Below, one piece after another: positions 16,837-24,722 of a DNA stretch of 32,759 bases. Source of the DNA: Betaproteobacteria bacterium HGW-Betaproteobacteria-16 (GTDB lineage Bacteria > Pseudomonadota > Gammaproteobacteria > Burkholderiales > Burkholderiaceae_C); contig PHCQ01000059.1 in assembly GCA_002840835.1 (NCBI GenBank), positions 1-32,759 on the forward strand, in the 5' to 3' direction. The notes under the pieces were generated by a model. That model had not been told where the DNA came from and ran no database searches. It was given only the letters and a program-made list of their open reading frames with translations. The position numbers were made by a program, and so were the translations under genes. Position 1 is the stretch's first letter. Each line of letters starts with the position of its first letter.

Positions 16837-17265
16837 ATGAACCATCTGATCGCCCGTTCCGGTTTGCTCGACGACTTCTTCAAGGATGTCGCCCCCGGGT
16901 TTTTTGTGCGTCCGCTGCACGGTGATTCCCTGCCTTCGCCGTCCCAGATCAAGATCGACGTGAAGGAAACGCCGTCGGTCTACACCGTGGTGGCCGAGGT
17001 GCCTGGCGTGTCCAAGGAAGACATCCACGTGACGGTCGAAGGCAGTGTGGTGACGCTGCGCGCCGAGATCAAGCAGGAGGACAGCCAGAGCCAGGACGAG
17101 AAGGTGCTGCGCACCGAGCGCTACTACGGCGCCGTGGCCCGAAGCTTCCAGCTGGCGTCCGACATCGACAACGAGCGCGCCAAGGCCAAGTACGAAAACG
17201 GGGTGCTCACACTGACCCTGCCGAAGAAGGTGGCGCTCGCGGGGCAACGCCTGAACATTGAGTGA
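16837..17265 (+). CDS. Small heat-shock protein, Hsp20/alpha-crystallin family
   Basis: From ATG 16837 the protein has 142 residues. AAGGAG about nine bases upstream (in ACAAGGAGTTTTGCC) decides this start over an in-frame ATG at 16798. The alpha-crystallin domain covers about residues 35-140, with IKIDVKETPSVYTVVAEVPGV, a central EKVLRTERYYGAVARSFQL, and the signature ENGVLTLTLPK. The usual I-x-I-type tail appears only as LNIE. Such proteins hold unfolding proteins in large oligomers without ATP. It is a single gene, divergent from glcD, and is followed by a gene-end repeat. Confidence 0.95.
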   Translation: MNHLIARSGLLDDFFKDVAPGFFVRPLHGDSLPSPSQIKIDVKETPSVYTVVAEVPGVSKEDIHVTVEGSVVTLRAEIKQEDSQSQDEKVLRTERYYGAVARSFQLASDIDNERAKAKYENGVLTLTLPKKVALAGQRLNIE

Positions 17266-17272
17266 TTGGAAT

Positions 17273-17465
17273 CACCCCCTGCGCCGCTGACGCGTCTTCC
17301 CCCTCTCTGGCGCGCCTTCGGCGCTGGGAGGGGGACGGCACCCGTGGCCTGGCGGAGCCAGTTCCACGGTGCCCCTGGTTTGGGCTTCCCCTCGTTGGCG
17401 TGCAGTATTGAGCACCCCTTGCGCCGCTTCGCGGCTCCCTGCTCGTAGGTGGAGGCGCTACGTCC
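17273..17465 (+). repeat. Gene-end composite palindromic element, copy 4 (after hsp20)
   Basis: It starts eight bases after the hsp20 stop with CACCCCCTGCGCCGCTGACG, almost identical to copy 1. A C-run/G-run hairpin carries an internal GGCGC/GCGCC hairpin. The nested hairpin at 17337-17373 has outer arms GGCACC/GGTGCC, middle arms GTGG/CCAC, inner arms CTGGC/GCCAG and loop GGA. The inner arms change one C-G pair to T-A compared with the other copies. A second block from 17412 (CACCCCTTGCGCCGC) mirrors copy 1. It fills the convergent hsp20-LysR gap. Confidence 0.78.
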
Positions 17466-17507
17466 AAGCCTGCGCGGGCTTTGAGCGGCGATCGCCTTGC
17501 GCTGTTG

Positions 17508-18377
17508 TCAACTCAGGCTCTTCTTGAGCCACTCGGCAAACGCCGCGCACTCCCAGCGGTCCATGGTGCCGGTGCGCCAGCACAGGTAGTGCGCGTGCGG
17601 GCTGGGCACATGGCGTTCGTACAGCGGCACCAGGGTGCCATGCTCCAGCCAGGGGGCGGCCAGCTTGAGTCGCACCAGCGCCACGCCCATGCCGGCGGCG
17701 GCGCCGTCGCACATGAGGCCGATGTCGTTGAACTGCGAGCCGTCCACGGGTTCGGGCCAGTCCAGATCGTGCGCGGCGAACCAGGTGCGCCAGGGTTCCA
17801 GCGGGCTGCGCAGCAGGGGAGCGCCTTCGAGGTCTTCGGCAGTTTCGAATGGGCCGTGCCCGCGGGCGAAGGCGGGTGAGGCCAGGGGCGTGACCTCGTC
17901 TTTCATGAGGCAGATGTGCTCCACATCGGCATAGCGACCTGTACCGAAGCGGATCATCAGGTCTGCGTCCTCCGCCACCACGTCCAGCAGCGGGATGCTG
18001 ACCTGCAATGTCAGGTCGATTTCCGGGTAGGCCTCGCTGAACTGTTTCAGGCGCGGCATCAGGATCGAACGCGCAAACGTGGGCGTGACGGCCAGCTTGA
18101 GCTTGCGCTTGCCCGGAACGACCGCGCCCCCCGGGAAACGCTGCAGGATGCCCAGACCCTCGCGCACGTGGGCCAGGTACTCACTGCCTTCGGTGGTGAG
18201 CGAAAAATCAGCTCGCCCGAACAACTTGGTCCCCAGGATCTGCTCAAGCTGCTTGACCCGGTGACTCACCGCACTGGGCGTCACATTGAGCTCTTCCCCC
18301 GTCTGCGTCACGCTGCGCAGGCGCGCCAATGCCTCAAAGGTCAGCAGGCACTGGATGGGGGGAATGCGTATGGTCAT
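17508..18377 (-). CDS. LysR-family regulator, GcvA-like
   Basis: The 289-residue protein has an N-terminal helix-turn-helix (about residues 8-66: LLTFEALARLRSVTQTGEEL, VTPSAVSHRVKQLE, LFGR) and a periplasmic-binding-like effector domain from about 90 onward. The first residues, the SAVSHRVKQLE recognition helix and GTKLFGRADFSLTTEG resemble the GcvA subgroup. No divergent target gene adjoins it: upstream is a repeat and then purU on the same strand. Its target is therefore unknown; purU or the aminotransferase nearby are only guesses. Confidence 0.9.
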   Translation of the reverse strand: MTIRIPPIQCLLTFEALARLRSVTQTGEELNVTPSAVSHRVKQLEQILGTKLFGRADFSLTTEGSEYLAHVREGLGILQRFPGGAVVPGKRKLKLAVTPTFARSILMPRLKQFSEAYPEIDLTLQVSIPLLDVVAEDADLMIRFGTGRYADVEHICLMKDEVTPLASPAFARGHGPFETAEDLEGAPLLRSPLEPWRTWFAAHDLDWPEPVDGSQFNDIGLMCDGAAAGMGVALVRLKLAAPWLEHGTLVPLYERHVPSPHAHYLCWRTGTMDRWECAAFAEWLKKSLS

Positions 18378-18399
18378 TTCTGTTGCCTAAATGGCCTCG

Positions 18400-18502
18400 C
18401 GCGCAGGGGCCCATTCCAGGCGCGCTGCGCACGGCCGCCCCGAAGCGGACGCGCGCCCCCCAGTGGGGGGAGGCAGCCCACTGGGCTGCTTCGGGGGGCG
18501 TC
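18400..18502 (-). repeat. GC-palindrome repeat downstream of purU
   Basis: Read on the minus strand from the purU stop, it has a hairpin with arms GCAGCCCA/TGGGCTGC and then a C-run/G-run hairpin CCCCCCACTGGGGGG. The tail GGGGCGGCC with TGCGC is shared with the tandem repeats at 27469-27635 and with the putA insertion. It lies between purU and the LysR gene on the same strand. It lacks the nested hairpin of the six gene-end elements. Confidence 0.65.
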
Positions 18503-18508
18503 CTATAT

Positions 18509-19357
18509 TCACTTGAATACCACGGTCTTGTGCCCGTTGAGCAGCACCCGGTGTTCGCTGTGCCATTTCACGGCGCGCGCCAGCACCTGGCTTTCGGTGT
18601 CCCGGCCCAGGGCCGTGAGGTCTTCCACCGTGTCGGTGTGGTCCACCCGGGCCACGTCCTGCTCGATGATCGGGCCTTCATCGAGGTCGGCCGTCACATA
18701 GTGGGCGGTGGCACCAATGAGCTTCACGCCGCGGTCGTGCGCCTGGTAGTAGGGCTTGGCGCCCTTGAAGCTGGGCAGGAAGCTGTGATGGATGTTGATC
18801 GCCTTGCCCGCCAGTTCGCGGCACAGGTCGTTGCTCAGCACCTGCATGTAGCGCGCCAGCACCACCAGTTCCGCACCTTCGCCCTGAATGATCTCCAGCT
18901 GGCGGGCCTCGGCCTGCGGTTTGGTGGCGGCGTTCACGGGTATGTGGTGAAAGGGCACGTTGTAGCCGGCTGCGAGCTGGTAGAAGTCGCGGTGGTTGCT
19001 GATGATGGCGCGGATGTCCAGCGGCAGCAGGCCGCTTTTCCAGCGGAACATCAGGTCGTTCAGGCAGTGGCCTTCCTTGCTCACGAAGATCACCGTTCGC
19101 ACTGGTTCAGCCAGGGGGTGCAGGCTCCAGCGCATGGCAAAGCCTTCGGCGAACAGTTTCAGGCGCAGGCGCAGATCGTCCTGGGTGAGCTGCGCGCAGG
19201 CGAATTGCACCCGCATGAAGAACAGGCCGGTGTCGGGGTCGTTGTACTGGGCGGCTTCTTCGATGTTGCCGCCGTGCTCCAGCAGGAAGCCGGAAACCGC
19301 GTGCACGATGCCGGGACGGTCCGGGCAGGAAAGGGTAAGAACGTAGGTGTGAGTCAT
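18509..19357 (-). CDS. purU: Formyltetrahydrofolate deformylase
   Basis: The 282-residue protein has the standard length of PurU. Residues 1 to about 85 are an ACT domain (YVLTLSCPDRPGIVHAVSGFL). From about 90 comes the formyltransferase-type catalytic domain, with NHRDF, VLARYMQVLS, the His-containing INIHHSFLPSFKGAKPY and the catalytic Asp in DLDEGPIIEQD. It hydrolyses 10-formyl-tetrahydrofolate to formate and tetrahydrofolate in the cytoplasm, supplying formate and balancing one-carbon units. It is divergent from the aminotransferase gene across 120 bp. Confidence 0.96.
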   Translation of the reverse strand: MTHTYVLTLSCPDRPGIVHAVSGFLLEHGGNIEEAAQYNDPDTGLFFMRVQFACAQLTQDDLRLRLKLFAEGFAMRWSLHPLAEPVRTVIFVSKEGHCLNDLMFRWKSGLLPLDIRAIISNHRDFYQLAAGYNVPFHHIPVNAATKPQAEARQLEIIQGEGAELVVLARYMQVLSNDLCRELAGKAINIHHSFLPSFKGAKPYYQAHDRGVKLIGATAHYVTADLDEGPIIEQDVARVDHTDTVEDLTALGRDTESQVLARAVKWHSEHRVLLNGHKTVVFK

Positions 19358-19477
19358 GGCGGTCCGATTGTCGCAGCAAGGCTGCCGCCGTGTTGCTCAC
19401 CGGGCTCTACAGTGGCTCCAGACAGATCAGGGCTACGCTGCCAGAATCGAAGCTCTTTGACCAGCAGGAGCCCTGTC

Positions 19478-20818
19478 ATGGCGCACAACGATCTCCGCAT
19501 GGACAACCAGTGGTTGCCCTTCACCCCGAACCGCAGTTTCCAGAAAGACCCCCGGGTGTTCGTGGCCGCCGACGGCATGCACTTCACCACCCACGATGGC
19601 CGCCAGGTCATCGACGGCATTTCCAGCCTGTGGTGCGTGGGCGCCGGCCACAACCGCAAGCCCATCAATGAAGCCATCAAGAAACAGCTGGACACGCTGG
19701 ACTACGCCACCGCCTTCAGCGTGAGCAACGACAAGGCGTTTCGCGCCGCTGAGATGATCGCGGCCATGGCGCCGGGCGACCTGAACAAGGTGCTGTTCTG
19801 CAACTCGGGATCCGAAGCGGCCGACACCTCCATGAAGGTCGCGCTGGCATATCACCGTGCACGTGGCGAAGGCCACCGCAACATCTTCATCGGCCGTGAG
19901 CGCGGCTACCACGGCGTGGGCTTTGGCGGCATGAGCGTGGGCGGCATTCCGGCCAATCGCAAGGTGTACGGCACCAGCCTGCTGCCCCGCGTGGACCACT
20001 TGCGCTTCATCCACGACCCGGTCAAGCACGCCTACATCCACAACCAGGAGCCGGTCTGGGACGAAGACCTGCTGCTCGAACTGGAAAACCGCATCCTGCC
20101 GCTGCACGATCCGAGCAACATCGCGGCCGTGATCGTGGAGCCGGTGGCCGGCAGCGCCGGCTGGTACGTGCCACCCCAGGGCTACCTGAAGCGGCTGCGC
20201 GAGATCTGCGACAAGCACGGCATCCTCCTGATCTTCGACGAAGTGATCACCGGCTTCGGTCGCCTGGGCACCGCATTTGCGTCGGACTACTACGGTGTGC
20301 AGCCCGACATGCTCAATTTCGCCAAGGCCGTGACCAATGGCGTATTCCCCCTGGGGGGCGTGGTCTGCACCGACCGCATCTACAACGCCATGATGGGCGC
20401 GCACGGCAGCGCGCCGGAGCACGCCATCGAGTTCTTCCACGGCTACACCTACTCAGGCCATCCGGTGGCCTGTGCGGCAGCGATCGCCACGCTGGATCTG
20501 TTCCGGGAAGAAAGACTGTTCGCCCGTGCAGGCGAGATGGGGCCGGTGCTGGGCGATGCGATGCATGGCGCTCTCAAGGGCCTGCCGAACGTGATCGGGA
20601 TCCGCAGCCTGGGGCTGGCCGCCGCGGTGGAACTGGCCCCCATGCCGGGCCTGCCCGGCAAGCGGGCATTCGACGTGTTCATGGACTGCTACCACCGCGG
20701 GGTGCTGGTGCGCAACGCGGGCGACAACCTGGTGTTTGCTCCGCCTTACATCGTCGAGCGTGAGCACATTGAAACCATGGTGAGCGTCCTGGCCGACGCG
20801 ATCCGCCGACAGGATTGA
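19478..20818 (+). CDS. Class III omega-amino acid:pyruvate aminotransferase (beta-alanine:pyruvate type)
   Basis: From ATG 19478 the protein has 446 residues; AGGAG at 19466-19470 sets the start, and the open frame upstream is not coding. It carries the fold type I PLP aminotransferase motifs: a substrate segment WLPFTPNR, CNSGSEAADTSMKVA, YHGVGFGGMSVGG, VEPVAGSAG, LIFDEVITGFGR and the PLP lysine in FAKAVTNGVFPLGGV. Enzymes of this type move the amino group of beta-alanine, other omega-amino acids or amines to pyruvate. The exact donor is not certain. A putrescine or diamine donor would connect it to the PuuA-like ligase, but the two genes are 15 kb apart. Confidence 0.92.
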   Translation: MAHNDLRMDNQWLPFTPNRSFQKDPRVFVAADGMHFTTHDGRQVIDGISSLWCVGAGHNRKPINEAIKKQLDTLDYATAFSVSNDKAFRAAEMIAAMAPGDLNKVLFCNSGSEAADTSMKVALAYHRARGEGHRNIFIGRERGYHGVGFGGMSVGGIPANRKVYGTSLLPRVDHLRFIHDPVKHAYIHNQEPVWDEDLLLELENRILPLHDPSNIAAVIVEPVAGSAGWYVPPQGYLKRLREICDKHGILLIFDEVITGFGRLGTAFASDYYGVQPDMLNFAKAVTNGVFPLGGVVCTDRIYNAMMGAHGSAPEHAIEFFHGYTYSGHPVACAAAIATLDLFREERLFARAGEMGPVLGDAMHGALKGLPNVIGIRSLGLAAAVELAPMPGLPGKRAFDVFMDCYHRGVLVRNAGDNLVFAPPYIVEREHIETMVSVLADAIRRQD

Positions 20819-20827
20819 GCCAACACC

Positions 20828-21700
20828 TCAGCGCGACATCTGCCGCTTCATCTCCGCGCAGTGGTCGCGCGGTGGCTGCGGAGGCGAGGTCCACAGCAGG
20901 TCGGCGTGCGAGGTGGTGGCCACCGGATCTTCAAGGGTGTTGGGCTGTGCGCGAGACTGCACCACTTTGAAGGCCAGTCGGGCTGGCAGAAAGCGCGGCA
21001 CGCCCAGGTCGCGCCTCACATGCTCGTTGCCCGCCACCAGCAAGACGGTCTGTTCCCGCCTGAGGGCCCGCATCGCGGTCTGCGCCATGGCCTGGTCGCG
21101 GGCGATCTGGATGCGGGTCATGGGCACGATCTGGGACTCGGGCAGCATGTCGCAGTGGCCTTTGCGGATGTTGGCTTGCTGTTCCATGAACGCATCGCGC
21201 TCCAGCAGTGCGTCCAGAGCGGCGTTGTTCATCGCCGCAGCCATCTCGGACCGGGGCAGGTTGCCCCCCAGGACCGGTACCCCGGCCCTCACCGCGGTCA
21301 TCACCACCGGTCCGTACACCGGCCACGGCCAACCCCCGTTGGCCTGCGCCCAGTTGAGCGCAGCCTGTACCTCGGCTTCCGTGGCGTCGGGTTTGAGGTC
21401 CTGGGTGGATCGGCCGCGAGGCGCCATTTCGAGCACGAGGGCACCCAGTTCGCCGCGGGAGGCCAGTTGTCGCACCAGTTCACGCTGAAGGCGCTGGTGA
21501 TCCGGCGCGTCGTGCTGCTCACCCAGCAACAGCAGCGACGTGGGCATGGTGCGTTCGAGCATGTCGCTGGCCGTGCGGGCCGGATTCGGTATCGCCGGCG
21601 TCTGCAAAGGCTCGGCCAGCGTGCAACCCGCCAGCAGCTGTACACCCCCAGCGAGGGTGGCCGCGAGCAGGCCATGAGTGACAGCGCTTCGACAGTTCAT
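20828..21700 (-). CDS. ChaN-like lipoprotein (haem-binding uptake, Tiki superfamily)
   Basis: The 290-residue protein starts with a lipoprotein signal peptide: a hydrophobic stretch, then the lipobox LLAGC with Cys26 as the lipidated residue. The mature part has the ChaN pattern LLLLGEQHDAPDHQRLQ, VLEMAPRG, a central NLPRSEM, MTRIQIARDQAMAQ, and LLVAGNEHVRRDLGVP. Campylobacter ChaN binds haem between two monomers, and iron or haem uptake is the inferred role. Its stop is 10 bp from the aminotransferase stop (convergent), and it is divergent from the AbrB-family gene with little space between. Confidence 0.85.
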   Translation of the reverse strand: MNCRSAVTHGLLAATLAGGVQLLAGCTLAEPLQTPAIPNPARTASDMLERTMPTSLLLLGEQHDAPDHQRLQRELVRQLASRGELGALVLEMAPRGRSTQDLKPDATEAEVQAALNWAQANGGWPWPVYGPVVMTAVRAGVPVLGGNLPRSEMAAAMNNAALDALLERDAFMEQQANIRKGHCDMLPESQIVPMTRIQIARDQAMAQTAMRALRREQTVLLVAGNEHVRRDLGVPRFLPARLAFKVVQSRAQPNTLEDPVATTSHADLLWTSPPQPPRDHCAEMKRQMSR

Positions 21701-21756
21701 GTGTGGATACTACGTCGCCCGCCTGACGTCCATTGCAGGCAGCTTTTCATTTCGCC

Positions 21757-22836
21757 GTGACCATACCCCATTTTTCCCTTTCTGCTTCACCCGTGCGTGT
21801 CGCACTGACCTTGTTGCTGGCGTGGGTGGCAGCCCGGGTCTGTGTCTGGCTGGCCACGCCCATTCCCTGGATGATCGGCCCCCTGCTCGCCACCTCGCTG
21901 GTGTCAATGATGGGGGCCCCCACCGAGAGCTGGACCCCGCTCCGCAACACCGGGCAATGGGTGATCGGGGCCGCGCTGGGGCTGTACTTCACACCCGAAG
22001 TGGGCAAGCTCGTGGCGGGGCTCTGGTGGGCGATTGCACTGGGCATTGGCTGGGCGCTGGCGCTGGGCCTCGCTTTTGGCATGTGGTTGCAGCGCATGCA
22101 CGCCCGCCATCTGCCAGGACTGAGTCCTGCCGAGCTGCGCTGCACCACCTACTTTGCCGGCGCGATTGGCGGGGCTTCCGAAATGACGCTGATCGCCGAA
22201 CGCCACGGTGCCCGAACGGACCTGGTGGCCGCGGCCCACAGTCTGCGTGTCTTGCTGGTGACACTGTGCATTCCCTTCGCCATGCAGATCTGGGGTGTCA
22301 GCGCTCTGGACACCTTGCCGCCAGCGGCGCGCGACTGGCATTGGCAGGGCCTGGGGGTGCTGGCGCTGGCGACGTTTGCCGGTGCCTGGGTCATGACGCG
22401 ACTGGGAAGGGCCAACCCCTGGTTCATGGGAGCGCTGGTCGTGACCATGGTCATCACGCTCTCGGGCCTGACACTCTCAGCCATTCCGACCGCCCTGAGC
22501 AACGCGGCCCAACTGGTGATCGGCGTGAGTCTGGGGGTACGTTTTACCCGGGCCTTTCTGCACACGGCGCCCCGTTGGCTGGCCTCCGTGGCCTTTGCCA
22601 GCGTGGCCATGATGGGTCTGTGTGCCGGTTTTGCCTGGCTGCTCTCATTGCTCACCGGGCTGCATCCGGCCACCCTGATTCTGGGCACATCACCCGGTGG
22701 TATTGCCGAAATGGCCATCACCGCCAAAGTGCTGCAACTCGGGGTACCAGTGGTCACGGCGTTTCAGGTGTGCCGCCTGGTGGCGGTGCTGATCCTGGCC
22801 GAGCCGGTATACCGCTGGCGCTACCCCAAGAAGTGA
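21757..22836 (+). CDS. AbrB-family integral membrane protein (putative transporter)
   Basis: From GTG 21757 the protein has 359 residues and about ten hydrophobic segments. It shows the internal duplication of the AbrB membrane family: PWMIGPLLATSLVSMMG in the first half matches PWFMGALVVTMVITLSG in the second, and YFAGAIGGASEMTLIAERHG matches LGTSPGGIAEMAITAKVLQLG. This family (Pfam AbrB) is unrelated to the Bacillus DNA-binding AbrB despite the name; its function is not settled. The start is uncertain: TTG 21733 would add eight residues, and neither has a strong ribosome-binding site. Confidence 0.85.
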   Translation: MTIPHFSLSASPVRVALTLLLAWVAARVCVWLATPIPWMIGPLLATSLVSMMGAPTESWTPLRNTGQWVIGAALGLYFTPEVGKLVAGLWWAIALGIGWALALGLAFGMWLQRMHARHLPGLSPAELRCTTYFAGAIGGASEMTLIAERHGARTDLVAAAHSLRVLLVTLCIPFAMQIWGVSALDTLPPAARDWHWQGLGVLALATFAGAWVMTRLGRANPWFMGALVVTMVITLSGLTLSAIPTALSNAAQLVIGVSLGVRFTRAFLHTAPRWLASVAFASVAMMGLCAGFAWLLSLLTGLHPATLILGTSPGGIAEMAITAKVLQLGVPVVTAFQVCRLVAVLILAEPVYRWRYPKK

Positions 22837-22858
22837 AAAAGCCCAGCAAAAGCCGGGC
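22836..22858 (-). terminator. Intrinsic terminator reading on the minus strand
   Basis: On the minus strand, GCCCGGC, loop TTTT and GCTGGGC form a stem with one mismatch, followed by TTTTT (plus positions 22840-22836). It lies beyond the gene-end repeat of the DUF3567 gene and overlaps the last base of the AbrB-family stop. It would stop transcripts coming from the DUF3567 side; on the plus strand there is no T-run. Confidence 0.65.
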
Positions 22859-22884
22859 CGATTCGAGGGAGGGGAAGTTCCTCC

Positions 22885-22975
22885 AAGAGCATCGTGGAAC
22901 CGGCTTCGCCGGGCCACAGATGCTGCCCCCTTGAGGGGGTGACGGCCCCAAGGGCCGGCGCGGGGGTGGGCGTCA
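22885..22975 (-). repeat. Gene-end composite palindromic element, copy 5 (after the DUF3567 gene)
   Basis: On the minus strand it starts about six bases after the stop with CCCCCGCGCCGGCC, then a GGCCC/GGGCC hairpin and CCCCCTCAAGGGGG. The nested hairpin at 22888-22924 has outer arms AGCATC/GATGCT, middle arms GTGG/CCAC, inner arms CCGGC/GCCGG and loop GAA. Its core is identical to copy 1 over more than 20 bases, while the outer arms differ and still pair. Confidence 0.78.
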
Positions 22976-22980
22976 AGCCC

Positions 22981-23265
22981 TCAGTGCATGACCACTGGCA
23001 TCTGCGCCAGCGTTGCGTAGCCTTCGAGCGTGTCTTCCACTTCTTCCTGGGAGGGCATGCTTTGTTGCCAGACGGTGATCTGGCTCTGGAACATTTCAGC
23101 CCACGAGCCGTCGAGGTACACCTCTTTGCCTGAGCGCTTGTCCACGATCTCGAAACCATGGCGCGGCATCTGGGGGCCGTCTGTGGGCGTGGTGTCGCCC
23201 TCCAGCGGGGCGTTGGCAAGGATGTGAACGACGGCGAAGGCGTCCGAGTCGTAGAGCATGTTCAT
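22981..23265 (-). CDS. DUF3567 family protein
   Basis: A 94-residue protein starting MNMLYDSDAFAVVHI, with GFEIVDKRSGKEVYLDGSWAEMFQ in the middle and PSQEEVEDTLEGYATL near the end. This matches the DUF3567 family, which I know mainly from betaproteobacteria. Its function is unknown. AAGGA about 11 bases before the ATG supports the start. It has no signal peptide and no membrane segment, so it is probably cytoplasmic. It is a single gene followed by a gene-end repeat. Confidence 0.85.
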   Translation of the reverse strand: MNMLYDSDAFAVVHILANAPLEGDTTPTDGPQMPRHGFEIVDKRSGKEVYLDGSWAEMFQSQITVWQQSMPSQEEVEDTLEGYATLAQMPVVMH

Positions 23266-23481
23266 GACTGAAAAATCCTTGAAATGGGAAAACCAGTGTG
23301 CCTGATGAACTTATATCGGCAATTGGTGCCGGAACTGCAGGTGAGAGTGAGGTTTACATGGCAACGTTCACGCCAATTTCAAGATGCGTGTGTTTTTGGG
23401 CACATTTCTGCCCTTTGTGCCGGTCTCAGGGATGTTATGCAGCCCCTGCACCTCGCCTGGCGGCAGCGATGCAAAACATCC
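23266..23481. other. Intergenic region upstream of the DUF3567 gene
   Basis: It should contain the promoter of the DUF3567 gene: on the minus strand a TATAAG-like -10 lies near 23310, without a convincing -35 box. An inverted repeat, GGCACA/TGTGCC with an 11-base spacer, lies at 23399-23421. It may be a transcript-end structure for the DUF3108 gene, or chance. No gene is supported. Confidence 0.35.
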
Positions 23482-24717
23482 TCAGGGGAGATAACGAAGC
23501 GCCTGTTCGACGTGGTCGCCGTTGTGTTGCGTGATGCGGATGCGGACCGGCAGGTGGTTCAGCTGAGGGGCCAGCCACAGCTCTGTCTGGGTGTCAAACG
23601 GCTTGCGGGGCGCGCGTTTGATGTGTCGGCCCTTCATCTGACCTGCAGGCAGGGTCAGGGTTTCTTCCGCGCCCATTTCAAAGCGCCAGATCTCGGCATC
23701 GCCCGGACCCGCCACCTGGAGGCTGACGATGGTGCCGGGGGGATAGGCCTCGGGCTGGGCCTGCAGCAGTGAAGCCAGCTGCATGAAAACGCTCAGGCGG
23801 TCTTGCCCGCCGGGGAGCCAGGTGGCGTCGGGCGCGTTGTTGCTGAAACGGATGCGCTGGCTTGGGTGCTCGAAATGGGCGGCTCTTTCGCTGCGGCTCT
23901 TGTCGCCAAACCGCTCCGGCACCAGGCCGGTTGAGGTGACGGCGCCCACGCTGGTCTGTTCGCGGCTGCCCACAAAGAGCGCGCGCACCACCATGTGCGC
24001 GTCATAGCGGTCTCCCTGATTTTCCCAGTCCAGGGAGCCGCTGGCGTTGTAGTTGATGCCTTTCACGCGTCCGCTCACCTCGTACATCAGGCGCATGCTG
24101 GGAGGCACCTGAGCGGGGGGAAGGGCCTGCTCGGCGACGGGAGGATCGTCGGGTACCTGGGGTGGAGGCAAGGGCGTTGGCAATGCCCCGGCACCGGCAG
24201 CGGGATCGCTCGCGACGCTGGCAGCCCCTTCCGGGGTGCCCGGGGGCGGCTCAGTGGCCAGATCTGCCATCTGTTCGCCAGTGGATTCGACCTGAACCGG
24301 GTCCGTCGGCAGCGCGTCAGATCCGTCCGTCAATGGCAGCGGCGCTTCAACCACTTCTGGTGAAGGCTCGACCGGTGGCGGTGGCGGTGGCGGCGGTGCA
24401 GGCCGGGGTTTGGGGGGCGCCGGCTTGACTTCTGGCGGCGGTGGGGGTTCCGGTGGCTTGGGCACGATCCAGCGCACCCGGCTGGAGGTGATCACGGCAG
24501 GTGTGGCGGTGGCCGAGGCCGGAGAGGTGCCCTGGTCGGCAGGTGAGGTGGATGTCGCCGCGTCTGCCAGATCGCCCGAGGACGCCACAGGTTCCGTGCC
24601 CAGTCCTTCGGGCCAACCACCGGTCAGCAGGGTCAGGTGTGCAAGCAGCACACCCACCGTCAGTGCAGACAACGTGCGCCAGCGCGGTGCAGAGGAGGTG
24701 CCCGTGGGGGATCTCAC
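23482..24717 (-). CDS. DUF3108 domain protein with TonB-like proline-rich region
   Basis: The start is taken as GTG at 24717, five bases beyond the stop of the IclR gene, giving 411 residues. A longer frame overlaps the IclR gene and is rejected. There is one N-terminal membrane segment (LSALTVGVLLAHLTLL), then a long low-complexity Pro/Lys/Glu region (PKPPEPPPPPEVKP and further runs, about residues 75-135) and an acidic Ala/Pro linker. The C-terminal DUF3108 beta-rich domain runs from about 215 to the end (MRLMYEVSGRVKG to VEQALRYLP). The layout resembles TonB: inner-membrane anchored, with a stiff periplasmic arm. Function is unknown. It is probably co-transcribed with the IclR gene. Confidence 0.8.
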   Translation of the reverse strand: MRSPTGTSSAPRWRTLSALTVGVLLAHLTLLTGGWPEGLGTEPVASSGDLADAATSTSPADQGTSPASATATPAVITSSRVRWIVPKPPEPPPPPEVKPAPPKPRPAPPPPPPPPVEPSPEVVEAPLPLTDGSDALPTDPVQVESTGEQMADLATEPPPGTPEGAASVASDPAAGAGALPTPLPPPQVPDDPPVAEQALPPAQVPPSMRLMYEVSGRVKGINYNASGSLDWENQGDRYDAHMVVRALFVGSREQTSVGAVTSTGLVPERFGDKSRSERAAHFEHPSQRIRFSNNAPDATWLPGGQDRLSVFMQLASLLQAQPEAYPPGTIVSLQVAGPGDAEIWRFEMGAEETLTLPAGQMKGRHIKRAPRKPFDTQTELWLAPQLNHLPVRIRITQHNGDHVEQALRYLP

Positions 24718-24722
24718 GTGAA

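Noticed and set aside
18329..19477. Upstream extension of the aminotransferase frame
   Set aside because: It runs opposite purU and through the purU-aminotransferase gap; ATG 19478 has a good ribosome-binding site and matches the family N-terminus.
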